From NCBI GenBank assembly GCA_028873695.1, contig JAPPNU010000071.1:1-64000 (forward strand): a DNA stretch of 64,000 nt. Reading direction: 5' to 3'. Below the pieces are notes generated by a model. That model did no database searches. It was not told where the DNA came from and saw only the letters and a list, made by a program, of their open reading frames with translations. This DNA is from Gemmatimonadota bacterium (GTDB taxonomy: Bacteria; Latescibacterota; UBA2968; GCA-2709665). A program made the position numbers and the translations under genes. Positions within the stretch are counted from its first letter, which is position 1, and the number at the start of each line of letters is the position of its first letter. Shown here piece by piece: positions 1-8,295 of this stretch.

Positions 1-336
1 CGCCACTTTTTCGCTCGCGCTCGGGAACTCACCGGTAATTTTAAAACAGCTTCTAAAAACGGGGCGCATTGCAATGCGCCCCGTTCAAAGCCAAAAAGGT
101 CAGGTTCGCCTGAGCTCTTTCCCTGAAACATTCTGCTTGGATTCGGCCGAGCGGAAGCAGCGAAAACAGCTATCAGCTTTCAGCCGTCAGCTTGAATCAG
201 AAACCCGATCTGTTGACGTCAGCGCCGTGAAGAGGCAACACCGGAAAAGGCGCAGAGAGACGGGATGAATCGGTCTGCCTGCAGCAAAGGGCACTACGCG
301 GGCAGGGGAATGGTAAGATATTCCCGGGGCAGAACA
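1..336. other. Non-coding stretch at the left edge
   Basis: No convincing gene is seen here. Short open frames lack family resemblance and ribosome sites. The stretch holds a long palindrome (58-85). Around 160-196 there is a low-complexity motif built from repeats of agctatcagc/ttcagc; a related motif in the opposite orientation lies at about 53785-53825, so it is probably a dispersed intergenic repeat. Confidence 0.5.
58..85. repeat. 28-bp perfect palindrome, possible bidirectional terminator
   Basis: The 28 bases are perfectly self-complementary around the centre TGCA, with GC-rich outer arms (ggggcgc / gcgcccc). As RNA it would form a strong hairpin from either strand. There is no clear T-run, so intrinsic termination is possible but not shown; a REP-type repeat is the alternative. 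Confidence 0.5.
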
Positions 337-732
337 CTAACTCAGATTGATCGTCCCGCCAGGGGGCGGCGGGGTGCCCGGCAGCCCGCCCGCGCCCGGC
401 ACCACAATGCGGGAGGATTCCTGGCGCCGCCTCTCCTTGGCGTCCTCCATCATATCCTCGACGGCTTTCGCGATGGCCTGCGGAAACTTACGGAGCGCTT
501 CTTCAAGGTCCGCGGCTTCGATCTCGCATTGCACGGGGAGCGGGCCGACCTGGGACATCAGATGGGTCTGCCCGATAAATTTCTGGCGGCGGCTCCCGTC
601 GGGCGATCCGTCCGGATTGACCGGTACCAGTCGTCGAATGGACGCCACCTGCAGGTCCGTATAGTTTTCTTCACGGTAGAGGTTGGTCCGATCGACCTGT
701 ATATCGCTCAGCTGCTGCTCGTTCCTGTTCAC
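337..732 (-). CDS. Conserved hypothetical cytoplasmic protein
   Basis: This 131-residue protein has no signal peptide or membrane segment. It begins with a polar segment containing an LYREENYTDLQVASIRRL stretch, continues with a VGPLPVQCEIEA segment and an acidic amphipathic helix (ADLEEALRKFPQAIAKAVED), and ends in a Pro/Gly-rich tail. I recall similar uncharacterised proteins in Proteobacteria with the same IRRL.PV and LP...EIEA..L.EA pattern, but no function is known to me. The GTG at 732 is chosen because AAAGGAG lies seven bases upstream; a TTG at 738 is too close to that site. It is the last of three minus-strand genes after the transhydrogenase and the pseudouridine synthase, with a gap of about 75 bases, so co-transcription is possible. 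Confidence 0.65.
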   Translation of the reverse strand: MNRNEQQLSDIQVDRTNLYREENYTDLQVASIRRLVPVNPDGSPDGSRRQKFIGQTHLMSQVGPLPVQCEIEAADLEEALRKFPQAIAKAVEDMMEDAKERRRQESSRIVVPGAGGLPGTPPPPGGTINLS

Positions 733-807
733 GAACAATCTCCTTTCTGCGTCCGATAGGTCTTGTGCCTATTTTGCTTATTGTGGCTATTGTCCCGCGA
801 GTTTGCG

Positions 808-1467
808 TTACCGAAATCGCTTCGGCCAGAACGCCTCCGGTGCCGCCTCGAACGTCATTTCCTCCTTGAGGGTGGGGTGCGACAGCGTGAGGGCCCGCGC
901 ATGAAGCGCAAGGCTTTTTTCCGGAAATCCGATTCTCGCTCCGTACCGCAGATCGCCCAGAACGGGATGCCCGCGGTGCGCGAACTGTACCCGGATCTGG
1001 TGATGCCGTCCCGTTTTCGGCCTGACCTCCACCCACGAAATCCCGCGCTCGAACCTCAATCGACGGAACCCGAGCGCCGCCTCCCGGCCTTTACTGGAGA
1101 CCGTGCTGGAAGGTCCCGCCCGCAGCAGCTTATCCGCCATCCGGCCTTCACGGGGCGTCTTCCCCTCCACCAGCGCCCAGTATACCTTTCCGATTTTTTG
1201 AATACGAAACTGTTCCGACAGTCTGGCGGCCGACTTTGACGTCCGGGCAAAAACCATGACGCCTGACGTCGGCCGGTCCAGCCGGTGCACCAACCCCAGA
1301 AACGCGTCGCCCGGCTTGTTGAACGCCGCCTTCACGTACGCCTTGCCGTAATCCAGAAGTGAAATGTCGCCCGTGCGGTCTCCCTGGACAAGCATCCCCG
1401 CGGGTTTCCGGACCACAAGCAGGTGGTTATCTATATAGATGACATCCAGATTCGCGGGGTTATGCAT
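808..1467 (-). CDS. RluA-family pseudouridine synthase
   Basis: The protein isomerises uridine to pseudouridine in rRNA or tRNA. It is 219 residues and consists of the catalytic domain only; the N-terminal S4 RNA-binding domain of RluC/RluD is absent. The family signature HRLDRPTSG is at about residues 61-69, with catalytic Asp64. The downstream KTGRHHQIRVQFAHRGHPVLGD block and the ALHA motif near the C-terminus are also typical. A GAAGGG site lies seven bases before the ATG. It starts 24 bases after the transhydrogenase stop codon, which suggests one transcript. The exact target uridine cannot be assigned from sequence; the size and lack of S4 resemble TruC- or YlyB-like single-domain enzymes. 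Confidence 0.9.
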   Translation of the reverse strand: MHNPANLDVIYIDNHLLVVRKPAGMLVQGDRTGDISLLDYGKAYVKAAFNKPGDAFLGLVHRLDRPTSGVMVFARTSKSAARLSEQFRIQKIGKVYWALVEGKTPREGRMADKLLRAGPSSTVSSKGREAALGFRRLRFERGISWVEVRPKTGRHHQIRVQFAHRGHPVLGDLRYGARIGFPEKSLALHARALTLSHPTLKEEMTFEAAPEAFWPKRFR

Positions 1468-1491
1468 TGGCGTGCCCTTCAGATTTCCGCG

Positions 1492-2859
1492 CTATCTCAC
1501 CCGGTTCAGCCCGTTGAGCGCCGCCACCCGGTAGGCTTCGGCCATTGTCGGATAGTTGAACGTCGTGTTGATGAAGTACATTAGGGTATTGCCGCCGCCC
1601 TTCTGCGCCATGATCGCCTGGCCGATGTGGACGATTTCGGATGCTTCGGACCCGAAACAATGGATACCCAGAATCTCCAGCGTCTCCCGATGAAACAGGA
1701 TTTTCAGCATCCCCGTGGTCCGCCCCGTAATCTGTGCCCTCGCGAGGTGCCTGAAAGACGCGTGCCCGACCTCGTAGGGAATCCTGTTCGAGGTCAACTC
1801 GCGCTCCGTCATGCCCACCGAACTGATTTCGGGCAGCGTGTAGATTCCCGTGGGGATGTCCTTGACAAGGTGGGCCTCGCACTCGCCGAATATCAGATGG
1901 GTGGCCGCAAAACGCCCCTGGTCGTATGCTGCGCTGGCCAGGTTGGGATACCCCACCACGTCGCCCACCGCGTAGATGTGGCTTTGCGCCGTCTGGTAGC
2001 AGTCGTTTACGGCGACGACGCCTCTGTGGTCCGTCTGAATACCGATTTCCTCGAGTCCCATACCGTCTGAATTGCCGGTCCGTCCCTGCGCCCAGAACAG
2101 ACAGTCGCTGAGAATTTCCTTCTGGGACTTGAGATGGAGGCGTACTCCGTGATCGCCCGCCTCCACGCTCTCGTATTCCTCGTTGTGCCTGATCAGCACC
2201 CCCTGTTCACGCAGGTGGTAGCTCAGCGCGTCCACAATCTCGTCGTCGAGGAACGCCAGCAGACGGTCCAGACTGTTGATCAGGTTCACCTTGATCTGCA
2301 ATCCTCTGAAAATGGACGCATACTCGCAGCCGACGATCCCCGCCCCGTAAATCGTGACGGACCTTGGATGATCCTGCAATTCCAGTATCGAATCGCTGTC
2401 AACGATTCGGGGATGCGAAAAATCCACGTCCGGCGGGTGATACGGCCTTGCGCCGGTGGCGATGACGAATCCGTCCGCGCGATAGTGCCGGGCGCCTCCG
2501 TTCCGCATCCGGACCTGAATACGGTGGCTGTCCTCGAACGCGGCGCGGCCGTGGATGACCTCGACGAAATTCCTGGCGTAGAATCCCTCTCGCAGGTCGA
2601 CCTGCTGGCGAATCACGCCCTCGGCCGCCCGAAGAAGATCGGGAAACCGGGAGTCGCCGTACCGGCCCGTATCGACGAGTTTCTGGATGGCGTGCCGCAG
2701 CGCCTTGCTTGGAATTGTGGTCTGATGGGTGCAGCTTCCGCCCACCGAAGCCCTGTCATCCACCATGGCGACCCGCTTCCCCTCCTTGGTCGCCTTCATC
2801 GCCGCCCCCTCACCACCCGGTCCGCTGCCGATCACGATCACGTCGAAGTGATTTTCCAT
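1492..2859 (-). CDS. sthA: Soluble pyridine nucleotide transhydrogenase (SthA/UdhA-like)
   Basis: This FAD-dependent cytosolic enzyme exchanges reducing equivalents between NADPH and NAD+. It is 455 residues, close to the usual 460-470. The N-terminal FAD-binding motif VIGSGPGGEGAA is at residues 9-20. The active-site region reads GGSCTHQTTIPSKALRH: Cys43 is present, but the second Cys of the disulfide oxidoreductase CxxxxC motif is Thr48, as expected for SthA rather than lipoamide dehydrogenase. A second dinucleotide motif (YGAGIVGCEYASI) and the dimerisation domain with HCFGSEASEIVHIGQ follow. The ATG at 2859 is chosen because the Rossmann motif begins right after it; the longer upstream frame reads through a terminator. 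An intrinsic terminator ends only 25 bases upstream, so expression may depend on readthrough. Confidence 0.92.
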   Translation of the reverse strand: MENHFDVIVIGSGPGGEGAAMKATKEGKRVAMVDDRASVGGSCTHQTTIPSKALRHAIQKLVDTGRYGDSRFPDLLRAAEGVIRQQVDLREGFYARNFVEVIHGRAAFEDSHRIQVRMRNGGARHYRADGFVIATGARPYHPPDVDFSHPRIVDSDSILELQDHPRSVTIYGAGIVGCEYASIFRGLQIKVNLINSLDRLLAFLDDEIVDALSYHLREQGVLIRHNEEYESVEAGDHGVRLHLKSQKEILSDCLFWAQGRTGNSDGMGLEEIGIQTDHRGVVAVNDCYQTAQSHIYAVGDVVGYPNLASAAYDQGRFAATHLIFGECEAHLVKDIPTGIYTLPEISSVGMTERELTSNRIPYEVGHASFRHLARAQITGRTTGMLKILFHRETLEILGIHCFGSEASEIVHIGQAIMAQKGGGNTLMYFINTTFNYPTMAEAYRVAALNGLNRVR

Positions 2860-2883
2860 AGCGCGCGACTCTGTTTGTGGTCT

Positions 2884-2914
2884 AAAAAAAGGCGCCGATT
2901 CTTGAATCGACGCC
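2884..2914 (-). terminator. Intrinsic terminator or attenuator directly upstream of sthA
   Basis: Read on the minus strand, an 11-bp stem (2904-2914 with 2891-2901, one G-U pair) closes on a two-base loop and is followed by seven U residues (2890-2884). It ends transcription from the cold-shock gene side. It is only about 25 bases from the sthA start codon, leaving no room for a separate promoter downstream, so it could act as an attenuator. Confidence 0.75.
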
Positions 2915-2965
2915 CTCCGGATGGATCGATTGAGGACCCACAAGGGAAAATACGGACCGCGGCTG

Positions 2966-3127
2966 GCAGTCCGTTGAGAAAGTCGCTCTGCAGGCGAGGT
3001 CGAGCCATTGTGGTCGAAGACAAGGCGCGCAACCGAGTCCCATCCTTCGATTCGGCGAGGGCGCGCAACGCAGTATTTCGACCGCAATGGCCGGCCGTAG
3101 CCCGGATGGGCTTTTTCAACGGGCTGC
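2966..3127. mobile_element. 162-bp MITE-like element with terminal inverted repeats
   Basis: The ends are imperfect inverted repeats: 2966-2983 and 3110-3127 match at 15 of 18 positions when one is reverse-complemented (core ttcaacggg/actgc). The interior carries no gene and has internal gcgcgcaac repeats. Length, non-coding content and inverted ends fit a miniature inverted-repeat element. No target-site duplication is obvious. It sits between the cold-shock stop codon and the terminator, so it is transcribed with the cold-shock mRNA. Confidence 0.5.
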
Positions 3128-3133
3128 TAAGGG

Positions 3134-3343
3134 TCAGACCTGCCCCAACTTCACGACGTCCGCGGCCTGGTAGCCCTTGGGCCCCTGCACGACTTCAAAG
3201 GAAACGACTTCACCTTCCGTCAACGACTTGAATCCCTCGCCCTGAATAGCCGAAAAATGCACAAAGACATCCTCGCCTTCATCCCTTTCGATAAAGCCGT
3301 AACCTTTGGCGTCGTTGAACCACTTCACGCGACCTTCTGGCAC
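3134..3343 (-). CDS. Cold-shock protein (CspA family)
   Basis: A 69-residue single cold-shock domain that binds single-stranded RNA and DNA and acts as an RNA chaperone. RNP1 (KGYGFI, residues 13-18) and RNP2 (VFVHF, residues 26-30) are intact, and the protein starts with the usual GRVKWFNDAKGYGFI block. A strong AAAGGTGG ribosome site precedes the ATG. It has its own consensus promoter (3472-3500), which gives a leader of about 120 bases; long structured leaders are usual in csp genes and allow temperature control. A MITE-like element and a terminator follow. The gene is ordinary in content, and its promoter is one of the best in the window. Confidence 0.95.
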   Translation of the reverse strand: MPEGRVKWFNDAKGYGFIERDEGEDVFVHFSAIQGEGFKSLTEGEVVSFEVVQGPKGYQAADVVKLGQV

Positions 3344-3886
3344 CGTGCTTCACCACCTTTCAGCGTTAGAAACGACGAAAACCAAAAACGGCAAGGACCG
3401 GAACTTCTGATCCTTGCCAGACACACTACAGGACTGCAAAGGAGACAGAAACTTCATCCTTCTCTTGATGCATAATAATTCATTTTTATTCAATTGTCAA
3501 CCTTTTTTGAACCATTTTTGCGTACGTATTTTCGAATCAGGGAAAGGAACGCCAGCGTATTACTCCCGGTTGTGCGCCTCGCCCGGAACAATCTGTACAT
3601 ATTGTTTGTTTTCAATAAGATACGACTCTCTGATTCGTGGTGTCCGCATTCGATTCCGGTCCGGACGAGGTCAGGGTTCCCGAGTCGGTACAAATCGACC
3701 TTTCCCCTTGACAGGCGCACAGGCGTTCTCCATTTTGGTTTTTTCGAGCGGTCGAGGCGTTACGACCCGGGTTCAAGCGGACGCCCGGGACGCCGCGCGT
3801 ATCCATCAATTCACCCCACGGGATTCCCCGCGTGCGCGCTAACGATGGCGCGATCTGTGCAAGGTCAATCCTGAAATGGAGGTCCC
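3344..3886. other. Divergent intergenic region between csp and the heparinase-like gene
   Basis: It contains the minus-strand csp leader and promoter (3472-3500). From about 3501 to 3886 no gene or clear plus-strand promoter is seen. A GGAGGT ribosome site lies at the right end, just before the heparinase-like ATG at 3887. Confidence 0.6.
3472..3500 (-). promoter_or_regulatory. Sigma-70 type promoter for the cold-shock gene
   Basis: On the minus strand a perfect -35 box TTGACA (3500-3495) is followed by exactly 17 bases and a -10 box TATTAT (3477-3472), five of six to consensus. The spacer is AT-rich. Transcription would begin near 3465, about 120 bases before the csp start codon. Confidence 0.85.
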
Positions 3887-6800
3887 ATGCCGGCATGGAA
3901 CAGCAGTGAAGAGCGGGAATGCAGGCGTCGACTCGAAGAAAAGAAGGAGACCTGGTGTCGGAGCGCCGGCGAGGTGGAACACCCTTGCCTGACAGTAAAG
4001 GACGACAACCTCGGTATCGCCCGCGAGAACTTGCGGCGCCACGATTGGGCAAGAAAGCATTACGAGGACCTGCTCGAAACGGGGAATTACTATACGGATC
4101 GCTCCGATGCCTGGATCGCACGTATGGTCCCGGACCTGACTCCCGCGCAACAGTACGGGACATTCTGCCCGGTCTGCGCCGCGGACAACACCTACAACAT
4201 GCGATGGATCGACCGAGATCCCGACAAACTGGTCTGCTTCCACTGCGGCGCCATCATGACCGACCAGGCCCATCCCGAAGAGGGACGACTGGAACTGCCG
4301 CGTTCCGGCCAGACCCTCACCTATTACATTCGTCCGGAGGAAAGGAACGATCCTGAATTCACGACCGGCCGCAATGCCTTCATCTGGGCGGGTCGCCGGG
4401 TCCATTCCTCGTACAGCGGCGCCATCCGGCAGCAGAAAGCCCACCGCATGCCCGCGGTCGCGCGCAATCTGGCCATCCTGTATCGCCTGGAAGGCGAGGA
4501 CCGCTACGCCCGTGCCGCTGCGGCCATCCTGAAACGCTTTGCCGCCGTATACCCCACCTACCTCTTCCGCGACTACTGGAACACATACATGGACTGCGAT
4601 CCGCTCTACGCCTGCGAACTCATGGCGCAGGACAGGGGAATCGCCCGGTACGAAGTCAACCCCTGTCCGGACCAGAACGCCCGTTCCCCCATGAAGAGCG
4701 GAAAACTCATACAGACGTTCTGGGGCTGCGGGCGCCTGTCGGGCGGCGGCGTTCAGGCCGAGGCGCATTACATCTGCATGCTCGCCGAGGCCCTGGACCT
4801 GCTCTGGGACGAAGAGGATGGCAGTGGCAACCGCTATCTGACCGAACAGGAACGCGACCACGTTGTCAAAGACCTCCTCGTGGAGGGGCTATTCACGTTC
4901 ACGCACTGGGAGGGTATCAACAACAAAGTCGCGGGTTGCCGGGAGGGCGAAGTCGCTCTCGGCCGCTTCCTGGGCGTCCCTGAATACGTGCACCGGGGCG
5001 TCGAGGGTTTTGAACCGTACCTGAAGGGGTTCTTCAAGTTCGACGGCAGCACCGCCGAGGGCTCCAGCTATTACCTTTACGCGGTGGCCAACGTGCGAAA
5101 TCTGCCCGAAGTCGCTCATGGATATTCCGATCCGCCGTTGTACGGTGGCAAAGACTGCTACGACAATCTCGACCTCTATGAGCCAGGCGGTCCGTACCAC
5201 ACCGTCCTGCGCGCGCGGACGCTGATGACGCTGCCCGACGGCCGCCTGCCCCACACCGCCGACGCGCGCGAAGGACCGTCCGACTGGCCCTATCCGGCCT
5301 GGCTTCACAACGTGGGCCTGGTGCGCATGGGGGAGGATTTCACGCCGTTCGTACAACTGGATACCGGAGACGCGTTCGCCTTCTTCAATAGACCGGCGGA
5401 ACTCGAAAACGCGCCGCCACCGCCCGTGCGGGACCGGTTCTTCCCCGGCTGGCTGCTGGCCATCTTCAACACCGGCTACAACGCCATGTTTCAGGCCGAT
5501 CTCACCGGTGCGGCCACCCTTCTGATGAACTTCTACCAGCCGGATGGCCACGACCACCCGGACGCCCTCAACGTCGCCATGAACGTGGAGGGGGTGGAGG
5601 TCCTTTCCGATCTGGGATATATCGGCGACCATCCGCTCAACGCGAGCATCCGGAGCACGTTCAAGCACAATCTGGTGGTTATGGACGAGGAGAACCAACT
5701 CCCGCGAGACCGAAGACCACCCGGTAACCTGCGCCTGCTGGCCGCGTCGCCCGCCACGAAGATTATCGAAGCGGACTGTATGGCGTACGAACAGGCTGAA
5801 ACGTACTCCCGTTTCTGCGCCCTGATCCACAGGGGTGCGGGACCCGCGTACCTTGTCGACGTCTTCCACATCCGGGGCGGCAGGGTCCACGACTACGCCA
5901 TCCACGGGGAGGGTCGCATCGGCGCGCCGCCCGCCCAGGATCGGCCGATCCCAATGGTGGAACGTCCCGGCGTGCTCGGCGAAGATATCGAGAGCCTGCG
6001 CACGGGCAACCCTTCAGACTCGTGGACCGCATCGTGGACCGACAGCGGGATGACCATGCGAGCGCGAATGGTATCAACCGTGGACGAGATTATCGTGGGT
6101 GAAGGCCCCGGGCAGCGGAGCCATTCTGAAATTGGCGCGCGCAACGACTATCTCTTCGCCCGCAAAGCCGAAACCGGGACCGGAAACACATTTGTCGCCG
6201 TCATCGACCATTTCAGGAAGGACCCGGACATCCTGGACGTCCAGCCGCTTTCTGTTCCAGACAACGACGGCGGACCTGTAGCGCTTCGCATCGGCCGCCG
6301 GACGGGCGACGACACCGTCGTCAATAGCCCCGATCAGAACGAACGCGCGTTCGGCGATATCGCCTTCGCCGGTCGAGCCGCCGTGTACACGCGGCGCCGG
6401 GACGCCCGGCAGTCGCTCTTTCTGACCCAATCGACCCGCTTCGCCTCGCCCGACCTGACGGTCGCCCTCGACGTTGCCTCTATTGAGGGCGCTATCGCCG
6501 AGCATGACCGCGAAGGTTTCCGGACCCGCGAAACCCTTCCGTATCCCGGCGCCCTCGCGGATCACTTCGTCCGGGTTCAGGACCCCGATCAGGGCTGCTG
6601 GACGGCCTACCGCATCAGGTCCGCGGCCGCCAACCGGATCGACGTGGACGAATTCCCCTTCAACGCCGGCACGACCTGGCAGATTCCCTCGCTGTTCTTT
6701 ATCGAACAGGCCTCGGAGGACATCTTCGAGGTCAGAACCACAACCCCCGCCCGGCTCTCGATCCGGACCCCGCGCCGGCGCGCTTTCATCGAGCACGAAG

Positions 6801-6907
6801 ACGGCCCGCGGACCGAACTCGAAACGGACAAAGCAGCCGGCATGCTGTCCCTCACCATCGACCCCGCCACGACCCAACCTCACGGAACTCTGCTGCGTCT
6901 GGTATAG
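3887..6907 (+). CDS. Heparinase II/III family protein with CxxC pair (polysaccharide lyase-like)
   Basis: A 1006-residue protein related to heparinase II/III and oligoalginate lyases, which cleave acidic polysaccharides by beta-elimination. An N-terminal alpha/alpha barrel is followed by the beta-sandwich heparinase II/III-like domain. The domain hallmark PDGHDHPDALNV is near residues 551-562, and a typical second block (YLVDVFHIRGG..HDYAIHG) is near 651-670. Two CxxC pairs, FCPVC near 92 and VCFHC near 117, probably bind zinc in a small insertion. There is no clear signal peptide, unusual for a lyase that attacks external polymers, so it may act on imported oligosaccharides or be exported without a classical signal. 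GGAGGT lies just before the ATG. It appears monocistronic; the substrate cannot be assigned. Confidence 0.85.
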   Translation: MPAWNSSEERECRRRLEEKKETWCRSAGEVEHPCLTVKDDNLGIARENLRRHDWARKHYEDLLETGNYYTDRSDAWIARMVPDLTPAQQYGTFCPVCAADNTYNMRWIDRDPDKLVCFHCGAIMTDQAHPEEGRLELPRSGQTLTYYIRPEERNDPEFTTGRNAFIWAGRRVHSSYSGAIRQQKAHRMPAVARNLAILYRLEGEDRYARAAAAILKRFAAVYPTYLFRDYWNTYMDCDPLYACELMAQDRGIARYEVNPCPDQNARSPMKSGKLIQTFWGCGRLSGGGVQAEAHYICMLAEALDLLWDEEDGSGNRYLTEQERDHVVKDLLVEGLFTFTHWEGINNKVAGCREGEVALGRFLGVPEYVHRGVEGFEPYLKGFFKFDGSTAEGSSYYLYAVANVRNLPEVAHGYSDPPLYGGKDCYDNLDLYEPGGPYHTVLRARTLMTLPDGRLPHTADAREGPSDWPYPAWLHNVGLVRMGEDFTPFVQLDTGDAFAFFNRPAELENAPPPPVRDRFFPGWLLAIFNTGYNAMFQADLTGAATLLMNFYQPDGHDHPDALNVAMNVEGVEVLSDLGYIGDHPLNASIRSTFKHNLVVMDEENQLPRDRRPPGNLRLLAASPATKIIEADCMAYEQAETYSRFCALIHRGAGPAYLVDVFHIRGGRVHDYAIHGEGRIGAPPAQDRPIPMVERPGVLGEDIESLRTGNPSDSWTASWTDSGMTMRARMVSTVDEIIVGEGPGQRSHSEIGARNDYLFARKAETGTGNTFVAVIDHFRKDPDILDVQPLSVPDNDGGPVALRIGRRTGDDTVVNSPDQNERAFGDIAFAGRAAVYTRRRDARQSLFLTQSTRFASPDLTVALDVASIEGAIAEHDREGFRTRETLPYPGALADHFVRVQDPDQGCWTAYRIRSAAANRIDVDEFPFNAGTTWQIPSLFFIEQASEDIFEVRTTTPARLSIRTPRRRAFIEHEDGPRTELETDKAAGMLSLTIDPATTQPHGTLLRLV

Positions 6908-7144
6908 CGTCAGCGGAAAACCTATACTTTGCCTGTGGCGATCAGTGTCACACGATCGCATCGCAAACGCCGGTGCGTCGCTGCGGTTAAGTCTGTCGCT
7001 TCCCTGTTTGGAAACCTTCAGACCGCATGCACGGTTCGTGAGGGTCGTTTTCAGATTCCCATGACGTGACATTGGACGATTCCCGGCGATACGTCTTCGC
7101 ACTGGGGGACGGATCGCAGTTGCACGTCGATCCGTCCCTTCGCA

Positions 7145-7339
7145 TTTGACCCCGGCAAGCGTGTTTGCCGGGGCGAGGGGGGGTATGATGTCCGCTACGA
7201 CCTTGACGGCGACGGGGCGATAGGCTTCGGCGACTTCGTCATCTTTGCCGGCGCATTCGGACAAATGCGAATCCCAATTGGACCGTGTGATACAATAGTC
7301 ACGATAAATTCATATATTATACCTACAATAAAGCATTAA
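7145..7339 (+). pseudogene. Orphan dockerin-like/EF-hand C-terminal tail
   Basis: The plus frame ending at the stop at 7337 encodes a calcium-loop repeat, YDLDGDGAIGFGDFVIFAGAFG, with Asp, Asp, Asp and the FGDF helix start of type I dockerin or EF-hand repeats. It aligns at about 22 of 27 positions with the last repeat of the WD40 protein ending at 53666. The gene body it belonged to is missing upstream, and an AT-rich extension follows before the stop. A hairpin (7150-7158 with 7165-7173) overlaps its start. It looks like the leftover 3' end of a deleted secreted-protein gene. Confidence 0.6.
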
Positions 7340-7351
7340 ATCATAATTAAG

Positions 7352-7380
7352 TTGTGAAAATATCATTTCTATGTTATACT
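7352..7380 (+). promoter_or_regulatory. Promoter-like sequence without an obvious gene
   Basis: TTGTGA (four of six to the -35 consensus), a 17-base spacer and TATACT (five of six to the -10 consensus) lie in an unusually AT-rich patch. No credible coding sequence follows. It may be the old promoter of a lost gene, drive a small RNA, or be chance in AT-rich DNA. Confidence 0.35.
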
Positions 7381-7964
7381 ATGAACTTTAATATCATATA
7401 AACGCAAACATGTTGGTCCGGCATCGTCTGACGATTTGAGGCGACGGCACAAGAAATTCTGTGGGGTCTTCCAGGTTCAGCGACGCGTTCGACACGTGAT
7501 CCACAACTCTGACGATAGTGAAAGCCGCGCGCCGGGTCTGGATTCGTTCCATTCCGGGAAGCTCGAATTCGGCCTCAGGACGAGTGTTGTATATTACCGG
7601 CGTTGGCGCAACATGCACCGAAAACAAAAATGCTGGACCCCGCCGGCGTTGACTGCCGGTTTCTGTGATTGGAACAAAAGGCGTTTGTTATCCAGATCTG
7701 GAAGCCTACGATGCGGCTTAACCAGCATTGTTTCTCCGGGCACCCTGATGGCATTTTTCTGTCGGTTGCGAGTTGTGATGGCGTGCGGGACCCAAAGCCA
7801 CTGTTTCCTAACCGCGCCCGCGGGCGTGGAAGCCACGACGCATCGTTGTCCGGTGGAAGCGGAGATACGTCGGGCGGCGGTGGCGGGTGATCCCCTCCCG
7901 GCATCCCTCTGAGCAGGCGTTTGAGGGTGGGGCGAACATTCCTGTCTGCCTGCATGGAGAGTCA

Positions 7965-7985
7965 GGGCAGGTTTGAAACCTGCCC
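7965..7985. repeat. 21-base REP-like palindrome
   Basis: The sequence reads gggcaggttt, one central g, then the exact reverse complement of the left arm, followed by cctacgggtggggg. It resembles dispersed palindromic repeats found between genes of many uncultured bacteria. No gene is attached. Confidence 0.5.
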
Positions 7986-8295
7986 CTACGGGTGGGGGCG
8001 TCGAGCCGGATTTGGATCTTGCCACCGAAACTGCCGTGAGATGCTTCGCTCCGCTCAGAATGACATGCTATGCAATAACCGTTTGGGAAACGTATCCATC
8101 ACACGCCGGCTGACGAAGGATCTACTGCGGCATGGAATCGACCGCGCGCGAATTTTACGTGTCGATACCTGAAGGGCGGCACGTTGGGCACCGCTCCCCT
8201 TCCCGTGTCGGGGAGGGGCCGGTTGAGGGGTCTCGATACCTGGCATCGTCAGCTAAACCCGGGTCTCGTAATTCGGTCTGAAAGAGGATGATGAC

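Larger units (their letters stand above)
6908..8295. other. Gene-poor 1.4-kb interval with decayed fragments and repeats
   Basis: No intact gene is supported. It contains a dockerin-like tail remnant (7145-7339), an AT-rich promoter-like patch (7352-7380), a 21-base palindrome (7965-7985), a GC-rich repeat near 8196-8235 (ctcccc...ggagggg followed by gccggttgaggggtc, the latter seen again near 24184), and a phrase near 8038-8068 (agatgcttcgctccgctcagaatgac) of a type common in dispersed intergenic repeats. Open frames here look random. The interval seems to be a graveyard of gene fragments and repeats. Confidence 0.55.

Noticed and set aside
279..654. Avoidance of CTGCAG as support for a PstI-type specificity
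   Set aside because: CTGCAG sites occur (for example at 279 and 649), so no avoidance is visible; methylation would protect them anyway.
7436..7912. A 158-codon plus frame
   Set aside because: No start signal, random-looking composition with many Arg/Cys, inside a repeat-rich gap.
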